A stretch of DNA of 64,000 nucleotides, taken from the NCBI RefSeq assembly GCF_003369795.1, contig NZ_CP026730.1:6811001-6875000 (forward strand), in the 5' to 3' direction. Positions 38,217 to 47,643 of the stretch are shown here, piece after piece; the first letter of the stretch is position 1, and each line of letters begins with the position of its first letter. The stretch is from Streptomyces sp. CB09001 (lineage in GTDB: Bacteria; Actinomycetota; Actinomycetes; Streptomycetales; Streptomycetaceae). The notes under the pieces are model-generated. The model was given only the letters and a program-made list of their open reading frames with translations. It ran no database searches and was not told the origin of the DNA. The position numbers and the translations under genes were made by a program.

Positions 38217-39227
38217 TCAGCGGGCGGCCGGCTGGGCCGTGGAGCCCCGGACCACGAGTTCCGGTTCGAAGAGCAGCTCGCCGTGGGGGACTTCGGTGCC
38301 TTGGATTTGTGCGCAGAGGAGGTCGACGGCGGCGCGGCCCATGGCTTCGATGGGTTGGCGGACGGTGGTGAGGGGTGGTTCGGTGCAGGTCATGAAGGCG
38401 GAGTCGTCGTAGCCGACGACGGAGACGTCGTGGGGTACGTGGTGTCCGCGGCGGCGGGCGGCGCGGACGGCGCCGAGGGCGAGGGGGTCGCTGGCGCAGA
38501 TGATGCCGGTGATGCCGCGGTCCAGGAGGCGGGTGGCGGCGGCCTGGCCGCCCTCCAGGGAGAACATGGCCCGCTCGACGAACTCCTCGGGCAGCTCCGA
38601 GCCCGCGGCCCGGGCCGCCTCGCGGGCGGCGGCCAGCTTCCGGCGGGAGGGGATGTGGTCGGAGGGGCCCAGCACCAGGCCGATGCGCTCGTGCCCCAGC
38701 GACGCCAGATGCCGCCAGGACTGCTCGACGGCGACGGCGTCGTCGCAGGCGATGCACGGGAAGTCGAGGTTCTCGATCGACGCGTTGATGAGCACCACGG
38801 GAATGTTGCGCTCGGCGAGCAGCCGGTAGTGGTCGTGCGGCGCGTCCGCCTGCGCGAACAGACCGCCCGCGAACACCACTCCGGAGACCTGCTGTTGGAG
38901 CAGCAGCTCGACGTAGTCGGCCTCGGAGACGCCGCCCTTGGTCTGGGTGCACAGCACCGGGGTCAGCCCCTGCTGGGCGAGGGCGCCGCCGATGACCTCG
39001 GCGAACGCGGGGAAGATCGGGTTCTGCAGCTCGGGCAGGACCAGGCCGACCAGGCGGGCGCGCTCGCCCCGCAGCTGGGTGGGCCGCTCGTAGCCCAGGA
39101 CGTCCAGCGCGCTCAGTACGGACTGCCGGGTCGTCTCCGAGACTCCCGGTTTGCCGTTGAGCACCCGGCTGACCGTGGCCTCGCTGACCCCAACCTTCTT
39201 CGCCACCTGAGCAAGTCGTCGCGTCAC
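38217..39227 (-). CDS. LacI-family transcriptional regulator, copy 2
   Basis: A 336-residue LacI repressor from GTG 39227, a close paralogue of the 32540-33553 gene. The recognition helices are identical, so both should bind the same operators and could form mixed dimers. Differences cluster between residues ~140 and 220 (for example NASIENLDFPCIACDD against NASIPDLGFPCVACDD, and AAREAARAAGSELPEEF against AAQQAAEAANGSLPDAH), a part of the effector domain. It is upstream of GH87 and downstream of the EEP-family gene on the same strand, and is preceded by its own CGCAAG dyad. Confidence 0.92.
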   Translation of the reverse strand: MTRRLAQVAKKVGVSEATVSRVLNGKPGVSETTRQSVLSALDVLGYERPTQLRGERARLVGLVLPELQNPIFPAFAEVIGGALAQQGLTPVLCTQTKGGVSEADYVELLLQQQVSGVVFAGGLFAQADAPHDHYRLLAERNIPVVLINASIENLDFPCIACDDAVAVEQSWRHLASLGHERIGLVLGPSDHIPSRRKLAAAREAARAAGSELPEEFVERAMFSLEGGQAAATRLLDRGITGIICASDPLALGAVRAARRRGHHVPHDVSVVGYDDSAFMTCTEPPLTTVRQPIEAMGRAAVDLLCAQIQGTEVPHGELLFEPELVVRGSTAQPAAR

Positions 39228-39251
39228 AGACGCAAGGCTAACGCAAACACC

Positions 39252-39264
39252 GCAAGCGGCTTGC
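39252..39264. promoter_or_regulatory. GCAAGC-G-GCTTGC dyad before LacI copy 2
   Basis: A perfect 6-1-6 inverted repeat 25 bp upstream of GTG 39227, with further ACGCAAA half-sites alongside. It parallels the operator in front of copy 1, suggesting autoregulation by either paralogue. Confidence 0.5.
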
Positions 39265-39265
39265 T

Positions 39266-40300
39266 TCACTCCCAGGAGACCTGGGCGACGACGGGAAGGT
39301 GATCGCTGCCGGTGGCGGGCAGGGTGCGCAGGGCGCCGACGGTCCCGGCGCGGGCCATCACCTGGTCGATCCGGGCCAGCGGCAGACCGGCGGGAAAGCT
39401 GAGGGCGAGGCCCCGCTCGGCCACGTTCAGCGAGTCGGTCAGGGGACGCAGCGCCCGGTCGTCGACCGTGCCGTTGAGATCGCCCAGCAGGACCACCCGC
39501 CGCAGCTCCTCCGCGTCGAGGGCGTCGCCCAGCAGACGGGCGCTCTCGTCCCGCCAGGACGACGCGAGACCGCCCGCCCCCACCCGGACCGACGGCAGGT
39601 GCGCGACATAGACGGCGACTTCACCGCGCGGCGTGTGCGCCACGGTCCGCAGCCCGCGCTCCCACTCCTCCTCGATGCCCCGCGGCTTGATGTCGAGGGG
39701 ACGGGAGCCGGAGAGCGGATGCTTCGACCAGAGGCCGACGGTGCCCCGGACCGTCCGGTACGGATAGTCCGGCGCGAGTGCCGTCGCGTACGCCTCCAGC
39801 GCCGGCGGCACCAGCTCCTCCAGCGCGACGAGGTCGGGCTCGGCACGGACCAGGGCACGCGCCGTGCCCTCGGGGTCGGTGTTCTCGTCGCTGACGTTGT
39901 GCTGCACCACGACCAGGTCGTCGGCCCCCGGCTCCGGCGCGAGCAGGAGCAGCCCGCCGAAGAGATACGTCCAGGCAACCGCCGGCAGCAGCAGCGCCAC
40001 CAGGGCGAGCCCCGAGCGGCGCACCAGCGCCAGGACGAGCAGCACCACGACGACCACACCGAGCCACGGCAGGAAGGACTCCAACAGACTCCCCAGCCCG
40101 CCCACGCCGTTGGGCACCGAACGGTGGAACGAGAGCAGGAGAGCGGTGCACACCGCCACCCCGGCGAGCACCCGTCCACGCCCGCGCGTCCAGGCAGACC
40201 GGGTCGGCCCATTCGTCCGCTGAGTCCATCCCGGCCGCCTCACCCACCGTCGCACCGCCTTCACCGCCGAAGCCGCACCAGGGCCCGCCCGCTCCACCAT
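39266..40300 (-). CDS. Membrane-anchored endonuclease/exonuclease/phosphatase (EEP) family protein
   Basis: A 344-residue protein. An Arg-rich N-terminus is followed by three hydrophobic helices (residues ~42-60, 75-95 and 97-120), then an EEP-fold domain that should lie outside the membrane. EEP motifs are present in order: QHNVS, VALEELVP, WSKHPL, VAHLPSV, LLGDLNGT, ARIDQVM and GSDHLPV. Members are phosphodiesterases or phosphatases acting on nucleic acids, lipids or other phosphoesters; this three-helix actinobacterial type has no assigned substrate. It starts at ATG 40300, divergent from the Wadjet operon across 196 bp. Confidence 0.85.
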   Translation of the reverse strand: MVERAGPGAASAVKAVRRWVRRPGWTQRTNGPTRSAWTRGRGRVLAGVAVCTALLLSFHRSVPNGVGGLGSLLESFLPWLGVVVVVLLVLALVRRSGLALVALLLPAVAWTYLFGGLLLLAPEPGADDLVVVQHNVSDENTDPEGTARALVRAEPDLVALEELVPPALEAYATALAPDYPYRTVRGTVGLWSKHPLSGSRPLDIKPRGIEEEWERGLRTVAHTPRGEVAVYVAHLPSVRVGAGGLASSWRDESARLLGDALDAEELRRVVLLGDLNGTVDDRALRPLTDSLNVAERGLALSFPAGLPLARIDQVMARAGTVGALRTLPATGSDHLPVVAQVSWE

Positions 40301-40496
40301 CGTTTCCCGTCCACTCGTCGTTGCCCCTCAGGACGATCCACTTGGGTGATCGGGTTCCCGGGGCAAGGCGATCACTGAGCCCGCACCCGGGCGCGCTCTC
40401 CTTCATGAGCAGCACGACAAGAGCGGCACGGTGTGATCGGCCCGCTTTCCCCGGCTTTCCCCCGCACTGTCAGTGTCAGTCCGTACGCTCGGCAGC

Positions 40497-42104
40497 GTGA
40501 AGGGGAAAGAAACACGAGCACCAGCGGGGGAGACCGGCGCGGAGGCGTGGCAGCGGCTGAGCGCGTATGCCTACCTCAGCGCGCCCGAGCGTCTGGAGTA
40601 CGTGGCGGTGATGCGGGTGTTCTGTGGCACGCTGCTCGCCGACCTGTCCATACCCGACCTCCTCGCCAAGCTGGCCGAGCGCGGCGGCCCGGGGGCGGCG
40701 CTGGACGCGGACACGCTCGCGCGCAGGCTCGAAGAGCTCGTGCGCTGGGGCAATCTGCTGCGCAGCACGCACACCGTCAAGGCGACGAGCATCGCCGAGT
40801 ACCAGCGCTCCCGGTCGCGCTACCAGCTGTCGAAGCTGGGCGAGCGCGTGCAGCGGGACGCGGACGAAGTGTTGGGCGGGGCGGACGCCGCCCGCGAGGT
40901 GAGCAGCGAGCTACTGGCCCTCGTCGACCGCGGTCTGCGTGAGATCGCCGCCATGGCCGCGGCGCCGGGCGGCGCGGATCCGCAGCGGGCGCTTGAGCGG
41001 ATCAGCACCCTCTTCGTGCAGTTCGCCGAGTTCGCCGAGTCGGTCCGGGACTTCTACGCCTACCTGGGACAGGTGCTGGCGCGCTACGACCTCGACTCGG
41101 CCGAGTACCAGGGATTCAAGGAACTGCTGCTCGACTACGTGGAGGCCATCACCGAGGACGTCTCCTTCCGGGCCCCGCGCATCGCTGCCCACCTTGACGT
41201 CCTCCGGCCGCACCTGCCGGCGCTGCTCGCCCGAATCGACGCGCACGCGACGGGTATCGGAGCACTCGCCGACGGACTGCCCGAGACCCGGGTGCAGCGC
41301 AGCCGCGGCCGGGACCTCGCGGACTGGGAGGGACTGCGCGAGTGGTTCACCGTCACCGGAGCGCACTCCAGCCAGGTGGACCAGCTGCGGGACGCCACCC
41401 TGCGCGCCCTGCAGTCGCTGCTCGCCAACGCCAAGCGGATGCTGCGCTCGGCCTCCGGCGAGATGTCCCGCCGCAAGGACCTGCTGCGGCTTGCGGCCTG
41501 GTTCGACGCCGCGGAGCCCGACGAGGCCCACGACCTCGCGGTCGCCGCCTTCGGGCTCTACGGCGCGCGGCACCTGGGAGTCGCCCCGGACCCCGACCAG
41601 TCCGTGCCAGCCTACGTGAGTTGGTGGACCGGCCCCGTGGTCGACGTGCCGGTGGCGCTGCGCGAGCGCGGCAGCAGGACCCCGCGCGGACGTGCGGCGG
41701 CGGCCGAGGACCACTCCGAGCAGAAGCTCCGCCTCATGGAGCAGGCGCGAGCGCAGGCCGAGGCCCGGCAGACGGCGGCTGACGAACTGCGCAGCGCCTC
41801 GGGCCGGTTCGACCAGGTGAGGCTCGGTGCCCCGGCCATGCGGCTGTTGCTGGAGCTGCTCACCACGGCCCTCGGCAACGCCCGGCTGAACAAAGCATCC
41901 GGCGACTTCCTGCTCGACGGCGCGCAGGCGGACGACGCTGATCTCGGCATCCGGCTGACCGCATGGCGCACGCCAGGCCGGTCCACTGTCCTGCGGTCCG
42001 TGGACGGCGACCTGACCGCGGACGATCTCACCGTGGCCGTCGAAAGCACCTCCGCACCCGCGGTGGGGGAGACGATGCCCGAGGCCGAAGAGGCGAGCGC
42101 CTGA
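40497..42104 (+). CDS. jetA: Wadjet anti-plasmid system protein JetA (DUF2397, kleisin-like)
   Basis: A 535-residue protein of the DUF2397/TIGR02677 family. In Wadjet systems JetA is the kleisin-like subunit that bridges the SMC-like JetC heads. Family features: SAYAYLSAPERLEYVAVMRVF near the start, RLEELVRWGNLLRS, and DWEGLREWFTVTGAHSSQVDQLRDATLRAL in the middle. GTG 40497 has no Shine-Dalgarno, but TACGCT (40484-40489) would set the transcript start on it, so it may be leaderless. GTG 40473 is the alternative, 8 codons earlier. The stop overlaps JetB by one base (TGATG). Wadjet complexes extrude loops and cleave small circular DNA such as plasmids. Confidence 0.9.
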   Translation: MKGKETRAPAGETGAEAWQRLSAYAYLSAPERLEYVAVMRVFCGTLLADLSIPDLLAKLAERGGPGAALDADTLARRLEELVRWGNLLRSTHTVKATSIAEYQRSRSRYQLSKLGERVQRDADEVLGGADAAREVSSELLALVDRGLREIAAMAAAPGGADPQRALERISTLFVQFAEFAESVRDFYAYLGQVLARYDLDSAEYQGFKELLLDYVEAITEDVSFRAPRIAAHLDVLRPHLPALLARIDAHATGIGALADGLPETRVQRSRGRDLADWEGLREWFTVTGAHSSQVDQLRDATLRALQSLLANAKRMLRSASGEMSRRKDLLRLAAWFDAAEPDEAHDLAVAAFGLYGARHLGVAPDPDQSVPAYVSWWTGPVVDVPVALRERGSRTPRGRAAAAEDHSEQKLRLMEQARAQAEARQTAADELRSASGRFDQVRLGAPAMRLLLELLTTALGNARLNKASGDFLLDGAQADDADLGIRLTAWRTPGRSTVLRSVDGDLTADDLTVAVESTSAPAVGETMPEAEEASA

Positions 42105-43453
42105 TGCCCCTGCCGTCCGCCCACGACGTCGCCCTCGCGGCCGAACGCCGCACCGCCGCCCGGCTTCTGCTGGCCCACCCCCTGGTCACCAGCGCCGGCC
42201 CGCACAGCGACACGTTTCCACTGATCCGGCGCCACGCCGACTGGCTCGCCCAGCGCTTCCAGCAGGTGTTCGGCTACCGCCTGCTGGTGGAAGCCTCCTA
42301 TGCCCGGCTGTTCAAAGCGGGCCTCGGACCGGGATCGGGCCACCGCCTGGAACGCCCGTCGACCGGCACGCCGTTCACCCCGCCGACGTACGCCTACCTG
42401 GCCCTGGCCCTGTCCGTCCTCGTCACCGCCCCGGAACAGCTCCTGCTCTCCCAGCTCGTCGCCGACCTGCGCGCCGCGGCCGTCGACGCCGGAATCGAGA
42501 TCACCGACGCCGGGCGGCAGGCCGAGCGGCGGACCCTGGCGGCCGCCCTGCGGCAACTCGTCGACTGGGGCGTCCTGGTGGAAACCGAGGGCCGGGTGGC
42601 GGCCGTCGCCGAGGAACGGGCCGGAGAGGCACTGCTGACCGTGGACCGCGACATCGCCCGGGCCGTCGTCGCGGGTCCGCTCGCCCAGAGCCGCGACGGC
42701 GCGGACCTCGTGCGCCGGGCCGCCGACCCCGGCTTCGGAGGACCCCGTACCTACGTCCGCCGGCGTCTCGTCGAAACCCCCGTCGTCCACCTCGACGACC
42801 TCACCGACGCCGAACGCGAATGGCTGCGCACCCGGCAGCGGCGCGAGGCGCAGGCCTTCTCCGAACTGCTCGGCCTGGAAGCCGAGATCCGCGCCGAAGG
42901 CATCGCCTTGATCGACACGGACGACGAACTCACCGACCTGCACCTGCCCGGCACCGGCACGGTCGCCCAGGCCGCGCTGCTCCTGGTGGAACGGCTGGCC
43001 GACCGGCTGCGCCCCGAAGAGCCCGGCCATCCGGCGGTCGGCGGCCGGCTCGTCATCGGCGTACCCGTCCCCGACGGGCTGCTGCCCGGCCTGCTCGACG
43101 AACTGATCGAGGAGTACGGCAAGCGCGGCACCTGGCAGCGCGGCCACTTGGAGGACCGGGACGGATTCCTGGCCGCCGTACTCGACCTGCTCGTCCGCAT
43201 GAACCTGATGGCTCCCGCCGGTCCCGTCCGCGCGGACGGGACCGGCGGGCCGGAGGGATACGAGCGGGACCCGGCCGACGGCCGCTCCGTTACCGACGTC
43301 TCCCAGGCGCGCGGCCAGAGCCGCACCGACGGCGGCGGCTGGATCCTGCTCGCCGCGGCCGCCCGGTACGCCACGAAGGTGGCGGTCAAGCCCCGTACCA
43401 CCCCCTCCCCGGCGGACGTCGCCCCGGACACCCCGAAGGAGTCACCCCGATGA
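42104..43453 (+). CDS. jetB: Wadjet protein JetB (DUF2398, KITE-like)
   Basis: A 449-residue protein of the DUF2398/TIGR02678 family, the winged-helix (KITE-like) partner of JetA and JetC. Recognisable parts are AAERRTAARLLLAHPLVTS, HADWLAQRFQQVFGYRLLVE, YAYLALALSVLV, RRTLAAALRQLVDWGVL and GTVAQAALLLVERLADRL. The ATG shares a base with the JetA stop and its own stop overlaps JetC (ATGA), so stoichiometric translation is expected. A disordered, Pro/Asp-rich tail ends the protein. Confidence 0.9.
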   Translation: MPLPSAHDVALAAERRTAARLLLAHPLVTSAGPHSDTFPLIRRHADWLAQRFQQVFGYRLLVEASYARLFKAGLGPGSGHRLERPSTGTPFTPPTYAYLALALSVLVTAPEQLLLSQLVADLRAAAVDAGIEITDAGRQAERRTLAAALRQLVDWGVLVETEGRVAAVAEERAGEALLTVDRDIARAVVAGPLAQSRDGADLVRRAADPGFGGPRTYVRRRLVETPVVHLDDLTDAEREWLRTRQRREAQAFSELLGLEAEIRAEGIALIDTDDELTDLHLPGTGTVAQAALLLVERLADRLRPEEPGHPAVGGRLVIGVPVPDGLLPGLLDELIEEYGKRGTWQRGHLEDRDGFLAAVLDLLVRMNLMAPAGPVRADGTGGPEGYERDPADGRSVTDVSQARGQSRTDGGGWILLAAAARYATKVAVKPRTTPSPADVAPDTPKESPR

Positions 43454-46400
43454 ACCGCCCGCAGTCCCCGCACCGCTACCGACTGCACCGCGCGGGCATC
43501 CGGAACGTCTGGCAGTACGACCACCAGGAGTTCACCTTCGGCCAGGGCCGCATGCTGCTGCGCGGCAAGAACGGCGCGGGCAAGTCCAAGGCCCTGGAGA
43601 TGCTGCTGCCCTACCTCCTCGACGGTGACGCCCGCGCACTTGACGCCACGGGAACCGGACGCACCACCCTGGCCTGGCTGATGCTCGACGGCTTCGCACA
43701 GACCAACAGGCTGGGCTACCTGTGGCTGGAGTTCGCGCGGACGGACGAGGAGGGGAACGACCGGCATCTGACTATCGGCGCGGCCGTCCGGGCGTCCCAG
43801 TCGACCAAGACGGCGAAGCCCTTCTTCTTCACCACCCGGCTGCGGGTCGGCGGGGACCTCGACCTCGCCCCCGCCGGCCACCCGCTCCCCGTCGACCGGC
43901 TGAAGTCGCTGGTCGGCCCGGAGAACATCACCGAACGCGCCGTCGAGCACCGGGCCAGGGTCGCCCGCGATCTGTTCGGCCTCACCGACCCGGCGCGCTA
44001 CCGCAACCTGCTCCACCTGCTGCACCGGTTGCGCCGCCCCACCATCGGTGACCGCATCGACTCCGGCGGACTGGTCTCGGTCCTCGCCGAGACCTTGCCC
44101 GCCCTCGACGACGAGGTCGTGGAGAAGGTCGCCCGCAGCCTGGACGACCTCGACTCCGTCAGGGCCTACCTCGGACGCCTCGAACGCACCGACCGGGCGC
44201 TGCGCACCTTCCTCACCGGCTACCGCGGTTACCTCCACGGAGCGCTGCGCCGGCGCACCGACCGGACCGGCGATGAGCTTCAGCGACTGACGGAACACCG
44301 CAGGTCCGCGGGTGACGCGGCACACGAAGCGGAAGCGCTCCGCGAACGGGAACAGGAACTCGACGGCCGCATCGCAACCCTCGAGAGCGAGACGAACGCG
44401 GCCGAGACGGACCTGGCCGCGCTGCACGCCAGTGCCGGATACCGCAGCCTGCGCGAACTCGGAGAGAAGCGCGCCACCGTCACCGCGCTGCACAGCGCGG
44501 CCGGCGCCGCGTTCAAGGCCGTCCGCCAGGCGCATATCAACGAGGAGGCGGCGGGGCGGCGGCTCACCGCCGACACCGGACGGCTCGGCCAAGAGCTGGT
44601 CGAACTGACCACCGGACACGGAGAATTGCTGCGAGACGCAGAGCGATCCGGGGTGGACTCCGTGCACCTGGGAGAGCCCGTGGGGACACCCGTCGCCCCG
44701 GTCGCACTCGCCACCACCGCAGAACTGACCGCCCCTGAAGGAGACTTCCACCTGGTCCGGCACAGCGAGGTGCTGGCCGTCGACACCGAGATCTGCACGA
44801 CCGCCCTCCACGCCTGGGACGCCCGGCTCGACGCCGCACAGCCGGTGATCAGGAACCGCGCCCGGTTCGTCACGGAACTGGGCGCCCTCATCGAGCGGTC
44901 GGACGCGGCCCAGCGGCAGGCGGACGACGCCGACGCCGCCCGAGAACATCTGGAAGAACAGGCGGAGCACGCGCGCACCCAGGCGGAGCGACGCCGGGAG
45001 GAAACCGTGGGCGAGGGGGCGGCGTACGCGGATGCCGCCAGAGCCTGGACCGGCGAACTGCGCAAGCTCACCGGCCTGCCCCTGGACGACGTGCTGTCCC
45101 TGATCGCCTACGACCAGACCGACGGCCCACTGCCCGCCCAGACCCCCGATGAGCTGGCCGACACGGCCCGTTCGGCCGTCGACTTGTGGCTGACCGACCT
45201 GGGCGAGGAGCGCGACGCTCTCTCCCTGACCGTCCACGGCCTCAAGAGCGAACGGGACGGCCTTCGGCAACGGCGCGAGCAATGGGAACACCTCACCGAC
45301 CCCGAGCCGCCACCCCCGCCCCACCGCACTGCTCCCCGCACGCCCGGCACAGGAGCGCCGCTGTACCGGCTCGTGGACTTCGTATCCGGCCTGGAGGCGG
45401 ACGCGCGGGCGGGGCTGGAAGCCGCGCTGGAGGCGAGCGGCCTGCTCGACGCCTGGGTGCGCACCGACGGTACGGTCCTTGACCCGGCCACGTACGACAC
45501 CCTCGTGGCTCCAGGATCACCGGTCACGGGACCGTCACTCACCCGCGTACTGCGGCCGGTCGCCGCACCGGACAGCGGAGTGACGGCGGAGCAGGTCCAG
45601 CGTGTGCTGGGATCGATGGCTCTCGCCGAGAGCCCTGAGGTGCACCCGGTGGACGTGGCAGAGACCGGGCCGCACACCGCGATCGGAACCGACGGCTCCT
45701 GGCGGCTCGGCATCGCCCGCGGCCGCCACACCAAGCAGACCGCCGAGTACGTGGGCGCGGAGGTACGCGCCCAGACCCGCCGCCGGGCACTGGCGGACAT
45801 CGACCGCAGGCTGAGGGACGTACAGGACGAGCTTGAGCAGCGTCGGCACCGGCTGCGCGTCCTCACCGAGCACCGCGACCAGGTCGGCGGCACCCTGCGC
45901 CGACCGCCCTCGGCACGAGGACTGACCGATGCGTGGGCCCGAACGGCCGAGGCCGAGCGTGCCGCCGAGTCCCTCGCCGCGCAGGCGTCCGCAGCCACCC
46001 GGGAGGCGCAGCAGGCACGCACCCGCGCGGTCACCGTCCGACGTGAGACCGAGGCGACGGCGAGTGCCCAGGACCTCCCGGTGAACCCGGCCGCACTCGG
46101 CACGGTCCGCCTGGCCCTCGACCGCCTCGGACAGGGCACCCAGCAGCTGCGGCGGCGGATCAGCGCGGTCCTGTCCACGACCGAGAGCCACCGCGCCGGC
46201 CGCACGGACCACGAGCGCGCCGAGTCCGCCCGCCGGGAAGCCGAGGCGGACTACGCCGAGCCGCTGGGCCGCCTGGAGACGGCCCGCCGTACCGTCCGGG
46301 GCCTGGAAGACGCCCTCGGTGCCACGGAGCAGGAGATCCTCGCCCGCGAGGCCGGGGTGAAGCGCCGCCTGGACGCCGTGGGACGGCAGCTCCCGCCAGC

Positions 46401-47643
46401 GAGGAGGGACCGGGACGAGGTGCACGACCTGCGCGTACGGGCGGAAGAAGACGAGAGGAAGTGGCGCGAGGCACTCGCCGCCCAGGAGACCGAGGCACTG
46501 GCCTGCGGCAGCGGTCTGCGAGTGGCCCTGTCGCTGCCGGGCGTCCTGAGGGCGGCGGGCCTCCACGCCGACGCGGGCGGGGGACCCGTCAAGCCGGACC
46601 CCGTCCACCATGACCCGAGGGAGCGCATCACGGCACTGAGCCGACTGGTCGACGCCGTGCGCGGCGGCCTGGACGCCGAACACCGCGACCTCTCGGACAC
46701 CGCCCTCCTCAACCGCCACACCGAACTGCGCGACCAGCTCTCCGGCGGTTACGACGCGACGATCGAGGAACAGGACGGCATCAAGCTCTGCCGACTCGTC
46801 GACGACCGGGGTCCGCGCGACATCGCCGAGGTCGGCGAGCGCATCGCGACCGAGGCCGCCGAGGCACGCGACCGTCTGACCGAACGCGAACGCGAGGTCT
46901 TCCAGCGCTTTTTGACCGGAGAGCTGGGCGATCACCTGTCCGCACAGGTGCTGGCCGCCGGCGCCCTGGTCGCCGCGCTCAACACCACCCTCGACACGGT
47001 CCGCACCTCGCACGGTCTGGGCGTCAGCCTCGACTGGAAACTGGCCGACGGGGTGGAGGCGGACGTCAAGGCGGCCGTCGACCTCCTGCGCAGCCCCTCG
47101 GGTCTGCGCACCCGTGAGCAGTCCGAGCGACTCCGCGACGTCCTCCAGCGCCGTATCGAGGATGCCCGCCGCGCCGACCCCTCCGCCGGTTACGCGGCCC
47201 ACCTGCGCACCGCCCTGGACTACCGCAGCTGGTTCACGTTCACCCCCTGGGTGGTGAACGACGCGGCACCGGGCAGCCGCCGCAAACTCTCCGGCCGCAC
47301 GGGCCTGAGCCAGGGCGAGCAGCGCGTCCTCTCCTACCTGGTCCTCTTCGCAGCGGCGGCGGCGCACTTCACCGGCCTCGCCGACACCGCCCCGCATACA
47401 CCCCGCCTGATCCTCCTCGACGACGCGTTCGCCAAGGTCGACGAGCCCACCCACGCCCGCCTCGGCCGCATCCTGGTCGACCTGGACCTCGACTTCGTCC
47501 TCACCAGCGAACGCCTGATCGGCAACTGGCCCGACGTACCGTCCCTCCACATCTACGAATGCCTGCGCGACCCGCACGTACGGGGCGTGGCCACGCTGCA
47601 CTACACGTGGAACGGGCGGCATCGGAGACTGATGCCGGTATGA
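43450..47643 (+). CDS. jetC: Wadjet SMC-like ATPase JetC (TIGR02680)
   Basis: A 1397-residue SMC/Rad50-like ATPase. Walker A is GKNGAGKS at residues 39-46; the signature LSQGEQR starts at 1286; Walker B is LILLDDAF with Asp1324/Asp1325, followed by AKVDEPTHARL. Between the two half-ATPases lie long Ala/Arg/Glu-rich coiled coils, broken near residues 620-800 by a hinge-like globular region. It is the motor of the Wadjet complex. All ATPase motifs are intact, so the system looks functional. ATGA overlaps bind it to jetB and jetD. Confidence 0.93.
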   Translation: MNRPQSPHRYRLHRAGIRNVWQYDHQEFTFGQGRMLLRGKNGAGKSKALEMLLPYLLDGDARALDATGTGRTTLAWLMLDGFAQTNRLGYLWLEFARTDEEGNDRHLTIGAAVRASQSTKTAKPFFFTTRLRVGGDLDLAPAGHPLPVDRLKSLVGPENITERAVEHRARVARDLFGLTDPARYRNLLHLLHRLRRPTIGDRIDSGGLVSVLAETLPALDDEVVEKVARSLDDLDSVRAYLGRLERTDRALRTFLTGYRGYLHGALRRRTDRTGDELQRLTEHRRSAGDAAHEAEALREREQELDGRIATLESETNAAETDLAALHASAGYRSLRELGEKRATVTALHSAAGAAFKAVRQAHINEEAAGRRLTADTGRLGQELVELTTGHGELLRDAERSGVDSVHLGEPVGTPVAPVALATTAELTAPEGDFHLVRHSEVLAVDTEICTTALHAWDARLDAAQPVIRNRARFVTELGALIERSDAAQRQADDADAAREHLEEQAEHARTQAERRREETVGEGAAYADAARAWTGELRKLTGLPLDDVLSLIAYDQTDGPLPAQTPDELADTARSAVDLWLTDLGEERDALSLTVHGLKSERDGLRQRREQWEHLTDPEPPPPPHRTAPRTPGTGAPLYRLVDFVSGLEADARAGLEAALEASGLLDAWVRTDGTVLDPATYDTLVAPGSPVTGPSLTRVLRPVAAPDSGVTAEQVQRVLGSMALAESPEVHPVDVAETGPHTAIGTDGSWRLGIARGRHTKQTAEYVGAEVRAQTRRRALADIDRRLRDVQDELEQRRHRLRVLTEHRDQVGGTLRRPPSARGLTDAWARTAEAERAAESLAAQASAATREAQQARTRAVTVRRETEATASAQDLPVNPAALGTVRLALDRLGQGTQQLRRRISAVLSTTESHRAGRTDHERAESARREAEADYAEPLGRLETARRTVRGLEDALGATEQEILAREAGVKRRLDAVGRQLPPARRDRDEVHDLRVRAEEDERKWREALAAQETEALACGSGLRVALSLPGVLRAAGLHADAGGGPVKPDPVHHDPRERITALSRLVDAVRGGLDAEHRDLSDTALLNRHTELRDQLSGGYDATIEEQDGIKLCRLVDDRGPRDIAEVGERIATEAAEARDRLTEREREVFQRFLTGELGDHLSAQVLAAGALVAALNTTLDTVRTSHGLGVSLDWKLADGVEADVKAAVDLLRSPSGLRTREQSERLRDVLQRRIEDARRADPSAGYAAHLRTALDYRSWFTFTPWVVNDAAPGSRRKLSGRTGLSQGEQRVLSYLVLFAAAAAHFTGLADTAPHTPRLILLDDAFAKVDEPTHARLGRILVDLDLDFVLTSERLIGNWPDVPSLHIYECLRDPHVRGVATLHYTWNGRHRRLMPV

